Source of the DNA: Ancylothrix sp. D3o
GTDB lineage: Bacteria > Cyanobacteriota > Cyanobacteriia > Cyanobacteriales > Oscillatoriaceae
DNA: 64,000 nucleotides
Reading direction: 5' to 3'
Assembly (NCBI RefSeq): GCF_025370775.1
Contig: NZ_JAMXEX010000001.1
Coordinates: 434,001 to 498,000 of the forward strand
Below are positions 55,301-63,718 of the stretch, in pieces (the first letter of the stretch is position 1; each line of letters starts with the position of its first letter). A model generated the notes under the pieces. The model was not told the origin of the DNA. It worked only from the letters and a program-made list of their open reading frames with translations, and searched no databases. The position numbers and the translations under genes were made by a program.

Positions 55301-57181
55301 GAGCCGCCACATCCAACAGTAACACGCGATGTTTTGGGAAACCGGGATGCTTATATCAGAGGAAACGATGTAAATGGAACGTTTACTTACCACGATTTCC
55401 CTTTGTCGAATGACCCAATTAAGACGATTGTAGCGAGACCGAAACAGTTGGGAATTAACCTCAATCAACTGGGTGGTACGGCTCAAAATTGGATGTTACC
55501 AAGAGTTGAGAGACCTGACGCTCGTTGTAATTCCTACGCAATGTTGAATTTTACTCCCACAGCGGGTAACGGTGATAGCTATATCAGAACCGTTAATTTG
55601 TCGAATAATAGCCTAACAAATGGTTGTGTGCGGGTAGCATTTAAAGATTCGGCGATTTTTGACGGTCGGGAAATGATGAGCGTCCGGCTGATGAATTTGG
55701 ATTTAGACTTGATGCGGACTACACCTGTTCCAAATGCCAGTACACAAGATACATGGTTGCCAACAAGCAGTCTTGTTTATGCCTTCCGCGAAGATGCAGT
55801 GCGAGAAGATGCCATTGTGAGGCCAGAATTTATGAATGCAAATTCTTACCTACAAAGGTGGAATGGCACAAATCCTCCAGGCAACCCAACGGCAGTTAGT
55901 GAGGTAATGAATGTTTGGAATAACCAAGATCCACCATTGATACCAATCACCACACCGCCGCCGGTGTCTCCCGGATTGCCGAGGGGGATTAGCCCCAAAC
56001 CAATAGACTACTATCCTGACCCAGATCGCCGTCCCTATGGTTTCCGTTTACGGAATGGTTCAAATTTGGTACGGGAAGGAATTACGGTGCCGGTGCAGAA
56101 TCTGGAGCGTGGTTTGTCGTTAATTTCAGATAACCCGGTGTACATTCAAGGCAACTTTAACTTGCATACTACCGATGGTACTAACACCCAACAAGAATTT
56201 ACAGACTCAACGCAACCTTTCTATAGTCGCTCAGCATTAAATCCCAATTTTGGCAAAGGAAATGATCGGTGGCGACAGTCAGAAATTATTGCAGATGCCA
56301 TTACTATTATTTCTAATAACTGGCAGTGTGATGGCACAGTTCAAAGTGGGATTCGTGGTGATAACACAGGCTGTTCTGCTGCATCTTCTTACCGCAACAG
56401 CAATATGCAAGGCGAACCCAGCCCGAGCTTCTGGACTCCTGCGGCAAGAAAACCTGTTACCACAGCTTTAACCGATTTAGAAGGCTATGTCTGCGCCAAC
56501 CCCTACGATCCAAGACTTGCTTCGATGAACGAAATATTGGCAGCAAGTTTTAATAGCTCCACAACATCAAACCTTTCTACAGCCGATGGTAAAGGTTGTG
56601 ACGGCCCGATTAAAGTTCTGCGTAATGGAGAAATTCAATATAAAGTAAACGCTGCTGATGCCGCAGGCACTTCTTATTCTCGTTTCAGAGACTTTAGAGC
56701 TGATAGAAATTCACCAGGAGCTTTAAACACCGCTACTGCCACAACTATAAATGCAGTATTAGTGAGTGCAGTGACTCCCTCGCGTCCAGGGAGTGCTAAT
56801 GGTGGGTTACACAACTTCCCACGCTTGATTGAAGACTGGGGCGCTGGTAGTGTTGCCCTCAATATTTCTGGCTCAATGTTGCAGCTGAATTTCAGTAACT
56901 ATGCCACTGCTCCCTATGACCAAGATGCGTGGGAACCAGGGATGGTACCTATCTTGGGAGGCAACTCAAGTTCCCAAGAATTATACAAATACTATAGAGT
57001 GCCGAGCCGAAACTGGGGTTATGATGTAGCGCTGCAAATCTCGTCAGCGGGGCCGATTGCTCGCCGGATGGTAATTCCTTCTCTCGAACGCAGTGAGTTT
57101 TACCGGGAACCCCCGGCAGATGACCCCTACATTTGCAAGTTACGCAAAGTTGTAGAGACGGGTATCACTTGTCCTAACTAA
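52367..57181 (+). CDS. hpsA: HpsA, hormogonium polysaccharide secretion protein (1604 residues)
   Basis: HpsA is needed in Nostoc punctiforme for secretion of the hormogonium polysaccharide that supports gliding. The protein begins with a basic amphipathic stretch (KFQKAIQRLLKEIFNLFKRL), then a type IV pilin-like hydrophobic helix (AGFVLPTLALMMIVVFLVVA, about 45-70), without a clear prepilin cleavage site. The rest is a large extracellular part rich in Asn, Thr and Pro. A calcium-loop-like stretch, NGDVNNNGNLNDDD, occurs near residue 605. Genes hpsB and hpsC follow in order. Family assignment is good; detailed function is by analogy. Confidence 0.9.
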   Translation: MAKHKFQKAIQRLLKEIFNLFKRLSRQLMQWLLRSYLVTNRWRQTQAGFVLPTLALMMIVVFLVVAAVMFRTFSRNTQVIRDYQTQQVVNAATPALDRAKAKIEYLFTTDPRLPAGIPDETILEAMMKNDGSEGVPALPNDVYRYPDETRVTTLDGLASGITPLVWRYTNNQNTQNPNDDVTTIYGVVLRAERQVGNGPRYSVDPRSTNPKIYVQNDKREASTPGKADLWLVRNGPLATTIQNSNAACTGTGGGSNLLAGWFPGNGTATVYKNMQVFAVSVPATATNQVNATNKAISTLQYQQDRSFDRGNKWGAWFRYDLEIFPGQNFNWNGAMHSQSNIFVAGQTFRSHLISSPSSCFFLPESGSRITTAGELVAGRIREDSNAAGTVGTVLMDAQDSATVIRGQADTGANGPFPVDANTDSINPTSYNISRISVDPLRLQVQGISRPRVDSGTSTWQRDPNFSPDPKPATPVLGTSRVNVDINSCAPYVDDTYRADNRVGPKPAYSRERPFRNPTTNRDECALPYLRVAQGSDIAAQADPLPTTDPTQTIASDDLIRPEPLGPEVPETVGLDGFWERRARNEGLRIIVGERLELGNTFGWNNGDVNNNGNLNDDDPNAADPLYPLNRANPQTNSPAWARTSNPQRSNEAWQLRTLYDNLAAVQGTAIYHAKVGDNSGTAVNEGGYFPTSCLASTVHPGTAHTLAQSATFEMLPNGSANPTLLSNFFYGQGTNGWEFTMPAGITTETAFETAVGNANSPLRQALENLSRFAGDPKGAFPAAQAVPGDPDIVEHPYSNMAMWGNYSNLRRAIGSGAYNTLSIADKSYLHTAACTLGLLAYNISYINEFTYSALPSADRTPFETAITNITSSPNFSNLQSTDDKPNYIISELDRQLADTTNSTSLQTKTKNAAIAKILYLKEQIALDRSNGQSFSNPTTPESCPLTGSPAAPLCPQNGDDYKPKFPALYYIFPTVAHREPPHPTVTRDVLGNRDAYIRGNDVNGTFTYHDFPLSNDPIKTIVARPKQLGINLNQLGGTAQNWMLPRVERPDARCNSYAMLNFTPTAGNGDSYIRTVNLSNNSLTNGCVRVAFKDSAIFDGREMMSVRLMNLDLDLMRTTPVPNASTQDTWLPTSSLVYAFREDAVREDAIVRPEFMNANSYLQRWNGTNPPGNPTAVSEVMNVWNNQDPPLIPITTPPPVSPGLPRGISPKPIDYYPDPDRRPYGFRLRNGSNLVREGITVPVQNLERGLSLISDNPVYIQGNFNLHTTDGTNTQQEFTDSTQPFYSRSALNPNFGKGNDRWRQSEIIADAITIISNNWQCDGTVQSGIRGDNTGCSAASSYRNSNMQGEPSPSFWTPAARKPVTTALTDLEGYVCANPYDPRLASMNEILAASFNSSTTSNLSTADGKGCDGPIKVLRNGEIQYKVNAADAAGTSYSRFRDFRADRNSPGALNTATATTINAVLVSAVTPSRPGSANGGLHNFPRLIEDWGAGSVALNISGSMLQLNFSNYATAPYDQDAWEPGMVPILGGNSSSQELYKYYRVPSRNWGYDVALQISSAGPIARRMVIPSLERSEFYREPPADDPYICKLRKVVETGITCPN

Positions 57182-57263
57182 TTTTTAAGGATGGTTTATT
57201 GTTCGTAAATGCAAACAATGAACCATCCAAATTTCGTAACTACTAGAAATGTGGAGGTTTAAG

Positions 57264-57956
57264 ATGAAAAGACGTTTGTTAAACGACTCAGAAAAAGGAT
57301 TAACACTGCTAGAGTCCCTAGTGGGTATTATGGTAGTAGCTGTAGTCATTAGTCTGATTACCCCGGCTTTGGTGGTGGGTTATGCGTCGCGGATCAAAAA
57401 TTACAGAACTGACCAAGCGATTAAACTGGCGCGCGGTGAAATTGATCGGGTACGTTTGGAAGTTGAGCGGGGAAATTATACCAATTTACCTCCCACTTTG
57501 GGTCAAACGGTTGATCGGTTTGATTTAGATTCTCAGGTGCCGGCACCAACTCCCAACCCAAATCCTCCCGCCTGTCCGTTAAATGCGACAGCTGCCACTA
57601 GCGTAACAGAGTGGTGTGCTGTAGATATCAATGGAGATGGTCAGCAGAATTGGGATTTAGGAGTCCAAACTTTTACCTCATCAACACCAGCGGTAGTTTA
57701 TCAGCAGGTACGTGGTAAACCTGTTGCATTTTTGATGGGGGTACGGGTTTATACAAGAGCGGCTTTAATTTCAGGGAGTTTAAAGCCATATCCAAGGCGA
57801 GAAACTGCTTCGGGAGGTTTAACTTCAGGTCAGGTTTTAAGCTTGCCTCTAGTTACCTTTTATACGCCTATTGTTAAAAGTGATTTACCTACTTCTCGCT
57901 TTGCTTATTGCGAACTGAATAACAAAATTCAGGTGACATCAGCTAATTGTAATTAG
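57264..57956 (+). CDS. hpsB: HpsB, pseudopilin of the hormogonium polysaccharide cluster
   Basis: The start is the ATG at 57264, with GGAGG at 57253-57257; the upstream ATG at 57249 overlaps that site. The 230-residue protein has a prepilin N terminus, SEKGLTLLESLVGIMVVAVVISL, where cleavage would follow the glycine before Leu and Glu+5 is present. The globular part carries an EF-hand-like loop DINGDGQQNWD. It should be a minor pseudopilin of a type II secretion or type IV pilus-like system. Confidence 0.87.
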   Translation: MKRRLLNDSEKGLTLLESLVGIMVVAVVISLITPALVVGYASRIKNYRTDQAIKLARGEIDRVRLEVERGNYTNLPPTLGQTVDRFDLDSQVPAPTPNPNPPACPLNATAATSVTEWCAVDINGDGQQNWDLGVQTFTSSTPAVVYQQVRGKPVAFLMGVRVYTRAALISGSLKPYPRRETASGGLTSGQVLSLPLVTFYTPIVKSDLPTSRFAYCELNNKIQVTSANCN

Positions 57957-58125
57957 TGGCAGACGCAGATGTATTAGCAATGAGTTTTTAAAAGTAAGAA
58001 AATGCGGTAAAGAAAGAAAATAAAAGAGAAAAAGGCTGCTACAACTTATCAAGAAAACAAACTATTGTTTAATTTTGCTCAACCCACAATCATATTTTCA
58101 CTAACCATAAAATAAGGGGCGTAGC

Positions 58126-59298
58126 ATGAAAACTAGAAAAAAAGGCTATAAAGACAGTTATAGTCGGTATAAAAGAAGGAATCGGGGATTTACATTAATT
58201 GAATTATTAGTGTCTATTGCACTTGGGTTTATCGTTGTTTCAGGGATCTTGTGGTTTGTGGTGCAACTATCAGAAACCGACCGTAAAGAATTGGCCTTGA
58301 CTCAAACCCAGCAAGATATGAGTTTTGCCCTAGATTATATGTCTAGCGAGCTTAAAGAAGCGATTTATGTGTATGAAGGAGAATGTTTAGGGACAACGGT
58401 TCGCGGTCAACCAAGAGACTCAGATTATTGTCCGGGGTTGAGTAATCACTTGCAGTTTCCGAGTGGAGTGACACCAGTTTTGGCATTTTGGAAAATAGAG
58501 CGCGTTCCCTATGTATTGAACGCTACCAATACCTGGGAACAGTTACCAAGCGGACAGCAATGTGAAGGTTTTCCTCAGTCTCCTTTGCCGCCTACACCGC
58601 CACCGCAGCCTAACCGTGAAGAATGCTACTCTTTGTTGTTAAATCGTAGCAGTTATACTTTGGTTGTTTATGGGATGCGCTCGGATACATCGGGAAACAC
58701 TGGAAACACTGAAAGATGGCTTGGCCCGGCGAGAATTTGGCGTTATGAACTGCGCCAATATCAGGCAGCTGTAACTGCTCCGTTGAATACGCTAAGACAA
58801 ACACCCGGTTATGTTGACCCGACAAATGGGGGCGTTACTTTTGGTAGTTGGCCGTTTGCTGTGAATGCGTCTGAAAATACTTTCGAGAATAGGGCAACAG
58901 TAAGGCCAACCTATAATGAGCAAATTTTGGTTGATTTGGTGGATTGGGAAACAGATGTAGCGTTTCAAGACAGGATTACAAGCTTACCAGGAGTACAGGA
59001 GTGTCCTGAACCGATAACTCCTTACCCCACTGATCGCAGTCAATTAACTTACAGTCTTACTTATCCAAAACGACCAGATGTTCCTAATAATGGCACCAAC
59101 GTACTAAGTACAAGTTTTTATACTTGCGTTAGAAGGCCAGCAAGCGGTCAAACGCAAGATGTAATTGTTTTAATTCGGGGTAATGCTGTGAGGAGAGCCG
59201 GTTTGCCAGATAACCGTAATACTGCTTATTTACCCCAAGTAACTGCTCAAGTACAAACTCGTGGTGTGTTTGCGAGAAACCCGTCTTCTACACAGTGA
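58126..59298 (+). CDS. hpsC: HpsC, pseudopilin of the hormogonium polysaccharide cluster
   Basis: The 390-residue protein begins with a basic leader and the prepilin motif RGFTLIELLVSIALGFIVVSGILWFV (processing after the glycine, Glu+5 present), then a long helix and a globular part with several cysteines. This is the PilW-like large pseudopilin. It follows hpsB by 169 bases in the same direction, and AAGGGG precedes its ATG. The next pseudopilin gene starts 8 bases after its stop. Confidence 0.87.
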   Translation: MKTRKKGYKDSYSRYKRRNRGFTLIELLVSIALGFIVVSGILWFVVQLSETDRKELALTQTQQDMSFALDYMSSELKEAIYVYEGECLGTTVRGQPRDSDYCPGLSNHLQFPSGVTPVLAFWKIERVPYVLNATNTWEQLPSGQQCEGFPQSPLPPTPPPQPNREECYSLLLNRSSYTLVVYGMRSDTSGNTGNTERWLGPARIWRYELRQYQAAVTAPLNTLRQTPGYVDPTNGGVTFGSWPFAVNASENTFENRATVRPTYNEQILVDLVDWETDVAFQDRITSLPGVQECPEPITPYPTDRSQLTYSLTYPKRPDVPNNGTNVLSTSFYTCVRRPASGQTQDVIVLIRGNAVRRAGLPDNRNTAYLPQVTAQVQTRGVFARNPSSTQ

Positions 59299-59305
59299 AA
59301 AGACT

Positions 59306-59887
59306 ATGAGATTATTACATTTTGTTTTAAGAAAAAAACGTCAGCAGCGTTTGGCTAAATCTACAGCCGGTTTTACTTTGATAGAAGTTATCGTTGTTGT
59401 GGTAATGGTTAGCATTCTGGCAGCCATAAGTGTTTTTAGTTTACAAAGTTGGGCAAACCGGGTGCGAGTTAATGGTGTTCAAGATAAGGTCTTAATTGCA
59501 ATTAGAGAAGGACAAACTCGCGCTAGACAGCAGGCAATTCCTTGGCAAGTTAGCTTTAAACAAGACCCGCAAGCGGGTGATTTAAATATTCAAATGGCAA
59601 TTCATCCAGGCAGCGTTACTCCTACACGGTGGACTTCAATTGATGAACCTGGAGTTCAAATAGACACTGACAGAACTTTTACAAATTTTAGACAGCAGCC
59701 TGGGAATCCTCCTTATTGGTATATTCGATTTGATAATAAGGGCAATGTGGTCAGAGAGGAAGCTCCTAATCCTTTACCGGCACGAATCACAATTTCTTAT
59801 AAAGGTACTATGCCAAGACGTTGTGTTGAAGTAGTGACGCTTTTAGGGGCGACTCGTTCTGAAGGTGATGGAAGTTGTGGAAATTAA
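59306..59887 (+). CDS. GspH/FimT-like minor pseudopilin (hps cluster)
   Basis: The 193-residue protein starts at ATG 59306, 8 bases after hpsC; a longer frame from 59261 would lie inside hpsC. The prepilin motif is TAGFTLIEVIVVVVMVSILAAISVFSL. The C-terminal part, SIDEPGVQIDTDRTF then CVEVVTLLGATRSEGDGSCGN, resembles GspH/FimT pseudopilins. It is co-transcribed with hpsC and may correspond to hpsD of Nostoc, but I leave the name open. Confidence 0.83.
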   Translation: MRLLHFVLRKKRQQRLAKSTAGFTLIEVIVVVVMVSILAAISVFSLQSWANRVRVNGVQDKVLIAIREGQTRARQQAIPWQVSFKQDPQAGDLNIQMAIHPGSVTPTRWTSIDEPGVQIDTDRTFTNFRQQPGNPPYWYIRFDNKGNVVREEAPNPLPARITISYKGTMPRRCVEVVTLLGATRSEGDGSCGN

Positions 59888-59927
59888 GAACTGGATCTAA
59901 AAAAAGTGGTATCTAGCCACAAAAACC

Positions 59928-59956
59928 CTTGACACACCGGCCCTTTTCTAGTATTT
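59928..59956 (+). promoter_or_regulatory. Promoter for the second GspH-like pseudopilin
   Basis: TTGACA (59928-59933), a 17-base spacer and TATTTT (59951-59956) lie 38 bases before the ATG at 59994. A perfect -35 and correct spacing make it one of the best promoter matches in the window, and it means this gene can be read apart from hpsABC. Confidence 0.6.
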
Positions 59957-59993
59957 TATACATAAATTAGAAACCGGCCAGAAAAACTGAGCG

Positions 59994-60536
59994 ATGCCAT
60001 CAGGGAATTTTGGGCAAAAACAACGGGTGCAACAACTAAATAACACAACAGGCGGCTACAGCTTAGTAGAAATTCTAGCCGCCGTAATTATTGCCAGCAT
60101 CTTAGCAACCATAGGCACAATAAGTTATTTAGGATGGCTAAACCGGCTCAGAGTTAATGGGGCTCACGATAGAATTTTTCACACAATTCGAGAAGCCCAA
60201 AGCACCGCCACCCAAACAAAAACCACCTGGCAAGCAAGCTTTCGACAACAAAGTGCAGACAGAATCGAAGCCTCTCTTCATCCCGCCACAACAACCCCCA
60301 CAAATTGGAATTTAATTAACGAACCTGGGGTAATTATCGACACACAAAATACAACATTATTTCGCCAAGCATCTATTAACGCTTGGCGAATTCAATTTAA
60401 CCATAAAGGTCATCCTAACGGACAACTCGGAAGAATCACCCTCTCTAACACAAGCGGACAAAATAAACGCTGCGTTTTCATTTCCACCTTAATTGGTGCT
60501 GTTCGGACGGCTGAAGATAGCCGGTGTTTGCGCTAA
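59994..60536 (+). CDS. Second GspH/FimT-like pseudopilin, paralogue of the preceding gene
   Basis: The 180-residue protein has the prepilin motif GGYSLVEILAAVIIASILATIGTISY (Tyr-Ser instead of Phe-Thr; Glu+5 kept). It matches its neighbour block by block: LRVNGAHD, TIREAQS, W(Q)ASFRQ, NLINEPGVIIDT, RCVFISTLIGAVRTAEDSRC. The pair therefore comes from a tandem duplication. It has its own promoter. The codon use here, with many C-ending codons, differs from the first copy. Confidence 0.82.
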   Translation: MPSGNFGQKQRVQQLNNTTGGYSLVEILAAVIIASILATIGTISYLGWLNRLRVNGAHDRIFHTIREAQSTATQTKTTWQASFRQQSADRIEASLHPATTTPTNWNLINEPGVIIDTQNTTLFRQASINAWRIQFNHKGHPNGQLGRITLSNTSGQNKRCVFISTLIGAVRTAEDSRCLR

Positions 60537-60629
60537 CTAACCAGCAAACATAACCAAACCAAAAACAAACCGGCTCTATCTAACAGGTAAAATAAACTCA
60601 ATCTCCCTAGTAAAAAATAGAAAATAATT

Positions 60630-60812
60630 ATGTTTGGTTTGGGATGGCCTGAAGTTGCGATAATTGCCGGTGTAGCCCTACTTATTTTCGGCCCCAAAAA
60701 AATCCCCGAACTTGGTAAAAGTTTGGGGAAAACCATGCGAGGATTTAAAGACGAATTGCAAAACCCCCCTGATAACGAATCCTCAGAAAAACCAGACGAT
60801 AACAATAATTAA
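60630..60812 (+). CDS. tatA: TatA/TatE-type twin-arginine translocase subunit
   Basis: The 60-residue protein has a single N-terminal helix (WPEVAIIAGVALLIFGPKKIP) and the FGPKKIPELGKSLGKTMRGFK amphipathic helix of TatA. It forms the pore ring of the Tat pathway in plasma and thylakoid membranes. It is short but complete, with an acidic tail. It ends 61 bases from the converging end of cphA. Confidence 0.93.
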   Translation: MFGLGWPEVAIIAGVALLIFGPKKIPELGKSLGKTMRGFKDELQNPPDNESSEKPDDNNN

Positions 60813-60816
60813 TCCT

Positions 60817-60853
60817 GTAGGTAGAGGGCAACCACAGGGGGATTGCCCCTACA
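60817..60853. terminator. Inverted repeat between converging tatA and cphA
   Basis: TGTAGG...GGGCAA (60817-60832) is complementary to TTGCCCCTACA (60843-60853). It lies between the two converging gene ends and probably ends both transcripts. The same GGGGCAA/TTGCCCC type repeat is seen at about 32250. Confidence 0.5.
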
Positions 60854-60873
60854 AAAGCAGGTATATACCCGCC

Positions 60874-63558
60874 TCAAGCCTTATTAACCACCGGCACCGA
60901 GACATTCTGCGGACTGACAGCAACAGAAACCGTATTTTCCCCCACCGGACTCCGCGCCTCAATCCAACCAATAGCACGACTCACCGTTTCCGGCAAAATC
61001 ACCACCAAACTACCCGCCGGTGCAGAATCCAGCGTTTTATTCACCGCCTCCGTTTCATTCAAAATCGACTCATACCGGCAATCAGGTTTAGTCGCCACAA
61101 TTCCCTCACAAATCAACCGCGCCGCATCACCACGCGGACGACCCCGTGTATCATCATCCTCTTTCACAACCACGCGGTCAAAAATCTCCGCCGCCAACTT
61201 CCCTAAAGCCACAAAATCCTCATCACGGCGATCCCCTGGCCCTCCAACAACGCCAATTTTTTCACCGGGCCAATTGCGGACAAAACCCCCCACAGCCTCA
61301 TAACTGGCCGCATTATGGGCATAATCCACCAAAACATGAAACTTGCCCAAATCAAACAAATTCATCCGCCCCGGTGTTTGCGCCGCACTCGAAGTAAACG
61401 AAGCCAAAGCAGCACGGATATACTCAATTTGCACCCCTTGCGAATAAGCAGCCAAACAAGCAGCTAAACAATTCGCAATTTGAAAAGGCGCCATTCCCTT
61501 CAACGTCAAAGGCACATTTTCCGCCTTTTCAATACGCAGCGTCCAGTCGCCCTTCAAAATCGATAAATACCCATTTTCATAAACAGCCGCCAAGCCATTT
61601 TTATGAATATGTTCCTGAATCAAACTGTTATTCGGATTCATCGAAAAATAAGCAATTTGACCCTTGACTTTTTTAGCCATTTGTGATACCAGCGGGTCAT
61701 CAGCATTGAGGATCGCATAACCGGCCGGTGCCACAGCCTCCGCCAAAACCGCCTTCACATTTGACATTTGCTCAATAGTATCAATATCCCCCAGACCCAA
61801 ATGGTCAGCGGAAACATTCAAAACCACCCCAACATCACAATGGTCAAAAGCCAAACCCGACCGCAAAATACCGCCTCGCGCCGTTTCCAAAACAGCCACT
61901 TGAACCGTCGGGTCTTGCAAAATTAATTGAGCAGATTGAGGGCCGGTGTTATCGCCTTTTTCCACCAAATAATCGCCAATATAAGTACCATCCGTTGTCG
62001 TATAGCCCACAACTTGGCCGGTTTGACGGTAAATATGGGCCAGTAAACGAGTCGTAGTAGTTTTACCATTCGTGCCGGTGACAGCCAAAATCGGCACACG
62101 GTGAGGAGTTCCGGGGGGGAAAAGCATCTCCAAAACCGGCCCAGCCACATTGCGAGGCAAACCCTTACTAGGACAAACGTGCATCCGGAAACCCGGTGCA
62201 GCATTCACCTCAACGATCACCCCGTTGGTTTCCCGCAGCGGAAGAGAAATGTCAGAAGTTACTATATCCAACCCACAAATATCAAGGCCAATAATTTTAG
62301 CAACCCGCTGAGCAATCCAGATATTTTCCGGGTGAATTTCATCAGTGCGGTCGATAGCTATGCCGCCGGTGCTGAGGTTGGCCGTTGCGCGGAGATAAAA
62401 AACTTCCCCATGAGGCAAAATTGTTTCGAGGGTATAGCCTTTTTGTTGCAGTAATTGCTCAGAGGTGCGGTCTACAACTATTTTGGTAAGAACATTAGCA
62501 TGACCGTCGCCTCGGTTCGGATCACGGTTAGTTTCTTCTATTAATTCTTGTATAGTTGATTTGCCATTACCGATGACGTGAGCCGGCACCCGTTCCGCCA
62601 CCGCCACCAATTTACCATTCACCACCAAAACCCGGTGGTCACGGCCAGTATAGTAGCGTTCCACAATCACCGAGCGAGTTTTAGAAGCAGCCGAAGCCAT
62701 ATCATAAGCATCTTCAGCCTGTTTAAGGTCATTAATATTGATAGTAATGCCACGCCCATGATTGCCGTCAAGCGGTTTAAGGACAATCGGGAAACCGCCG
62801 ACATCAGAGATAGCATCTTCCAACTCATCCAAATAGCGAATTACCGTTCCGCGAGGCACCGGCACACCCGCACTGCGGAGAATAGTTTTTGTACCTTCCT
62901 TATCGCAAGCCAACTCCACCCCTAGGATGCCGGTAAAATTAGTCAGAGTAGCTTGAATGCGCTTGCCGTAAGAACCATAGCCCAACTGAATCATCGAGCG
63001 AGCGCTGAGGGGCATCCAGGGAATGCCTCGAATTTCCGCTTCTTTAACAATTGTTTCCGTACTTGGCCCTAAAGCAGCCTCGGCCCAAAGTTCCTTAAGG
63101 TCTTGGATATCTTGCTCAACTTCCGACACTGAGTAGTGGCCGGTATCAACAATACTTTGACAAAGACGAACCGCTGCACGCGCTGCATACCGGCCCGCTT
63201 GTTCATCGAGATATTCAAACACAACTTGATAGGTGCCAGGCGTAGAAGTTTCGCGGGTGCGACCAAAACCCACATCCATCCCTGCCAACTCTTGTAAAGC
63301 CAGGGCAACGTGCTCAACGACATGACCCATCATGGTGCCTTCGTGCACCCGTTGCAGGAAGCCGCCGCGACACCCAGGCGAGCAGAAGTGTTCAACTATA
63401 CTGGGGAGAGATTCGATTAAGCCTTCATAAAAGCCGGGTATTTGATTTGTCGGTGAGTTTGCCAAATTTTCCAAATCAAGACGCATAATAATTAACTTAT
63501 GCCGGCGGATGCTCCAGTAATTGGGGCCGCGTAACGTCAGGATTTTAAGTATTTTCAT
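60874..63558 (-). CDS. cphA: CphA, cyanophycin synthetase
   Basis: CphA polymerises aspartate and arginine into the nitrogen store cyanophycin. The 894-residue protein has an N-terminal domain (about 1-160), an ATP-grasp part (about 220-470, with GNHGRGITININ and EVNAAPGFRMH) and a Mur-ligase-like part (about 480-894, VTGTNGKTTTTRLLAHI, NVSADHLGLGDIDT, DYAHNAASYEAVGG). All expected domains are complete. It lies 160 bases downstream of cphB, the usual cphB-cphA order. A TGTTCA/TGAACA palindrome is at 63641. Confidence 0.98.
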   Translation of the reverse strand: MKILKILTLRGPNYWSIRRHKLIIMRLDLENLANSPTNQIPGFYEGLIESLPSIVEHFCSPGCRGGFLQRVHEGTMMGHVVEHVALALQELAGMDVGFGRTRETSTPGTYQVVFEYLDEQAGRYAARAAVRLCQSIVDTGHYSVSEVEQDIQDLKELWAEAALGPSTETIVKEAEIRGIPWMPLSARSMIQLGYGSYGKRIQATLTNFTGILGVELACDKEGTKTILRSAGVPVPRGTVIRYLDELEDAISDVGGFPIVLKPLDGNHGRGITININDLKQAEDAYDMASAASKTRSVIVERYYTGRDHRVLVVNGKLVAVAERVPAHVIGNGKSTIQELIEETNRDPNRGDGHANVLTKIVVDRTSEQLLQQKGYTLETILPHGEVFYLRATANLSTGGIAIDRTDEIHPENIWIAQRVAKIIGLDICGLDIVTSDISLPLRETNGVIVEVNAAPGFRMHVCPSKGLPRNVAGPVLEMLFPPGTPHRVPILAVTGTNGKTTTTRLLAHIYRQTGQVVGYTTTDGTYIGDYLVEKGDNTGPQSAQLILQDPTVQVAVLETARGGILRSGLAFDHCDVGVVLNVSADHLGLGDIDTIEQMSNVKAVLAEAVAPAGYAILNADDPLVSQMAKKVKGQIAYFSMNPNNSLIQEHIHKNGLAAVYENGYLSILKGDWTLRIEKAENVPLTLKGMAPFQIANCLAACLAAYSQGVQIEYIRAALASFTSSAAQTPGRMNLFDLGKFHVLVDYAHNAASYEAVGGFVRNWPGEKIGVVGGPGDRRDEDFVALGKLAAEIFDRVVVKEDDDTRGRPRGDAARLICEGIVATKPDCRYESILNETEAVNKTLDSAPAGSLVVILPETVSRAIGWIEARSPVGENTVSVAVSPQNVSVPVVNKA

Positions 63559-63640
63559 AACCTTTCCCTTGAGTGTGCGATGCGTATGGCGTGCAATAGG
63601 CTTAACTAATCTAGTTTCATGGCGGCTCCCCTCCGCAAAC

Positions 63641-63655
63641 TGTTCATAGTGAACA
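63641..63655. promoter_or_regulatory. Perfect palindrome upstream of cphA
   Basis: TGTTCA-TAG-TGAACA is a perfect 6+3+6 palindrome 83 bases upstream of the cphA start, in the cphB-cphA spacer. It has the shape of a dimeric regulator site. It is not an NtcA box (GTA-N8-TAC). The regulator is unknown. Confidence 0.4.
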
Positions 63656-63718
63656 TTTTATGGGGATGAGGGACTGGGAGATAACGGCACTAAAGTCCCC
63701 CAATCAAAAGCAGGGTTG

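Noticed and set aside
60712-61206. 164-codon frame across the end of tatA and cphA
   Set aside because: It overlaps tatA in another frame and lies antisense to cphA, whose own frame is complete and conserved.
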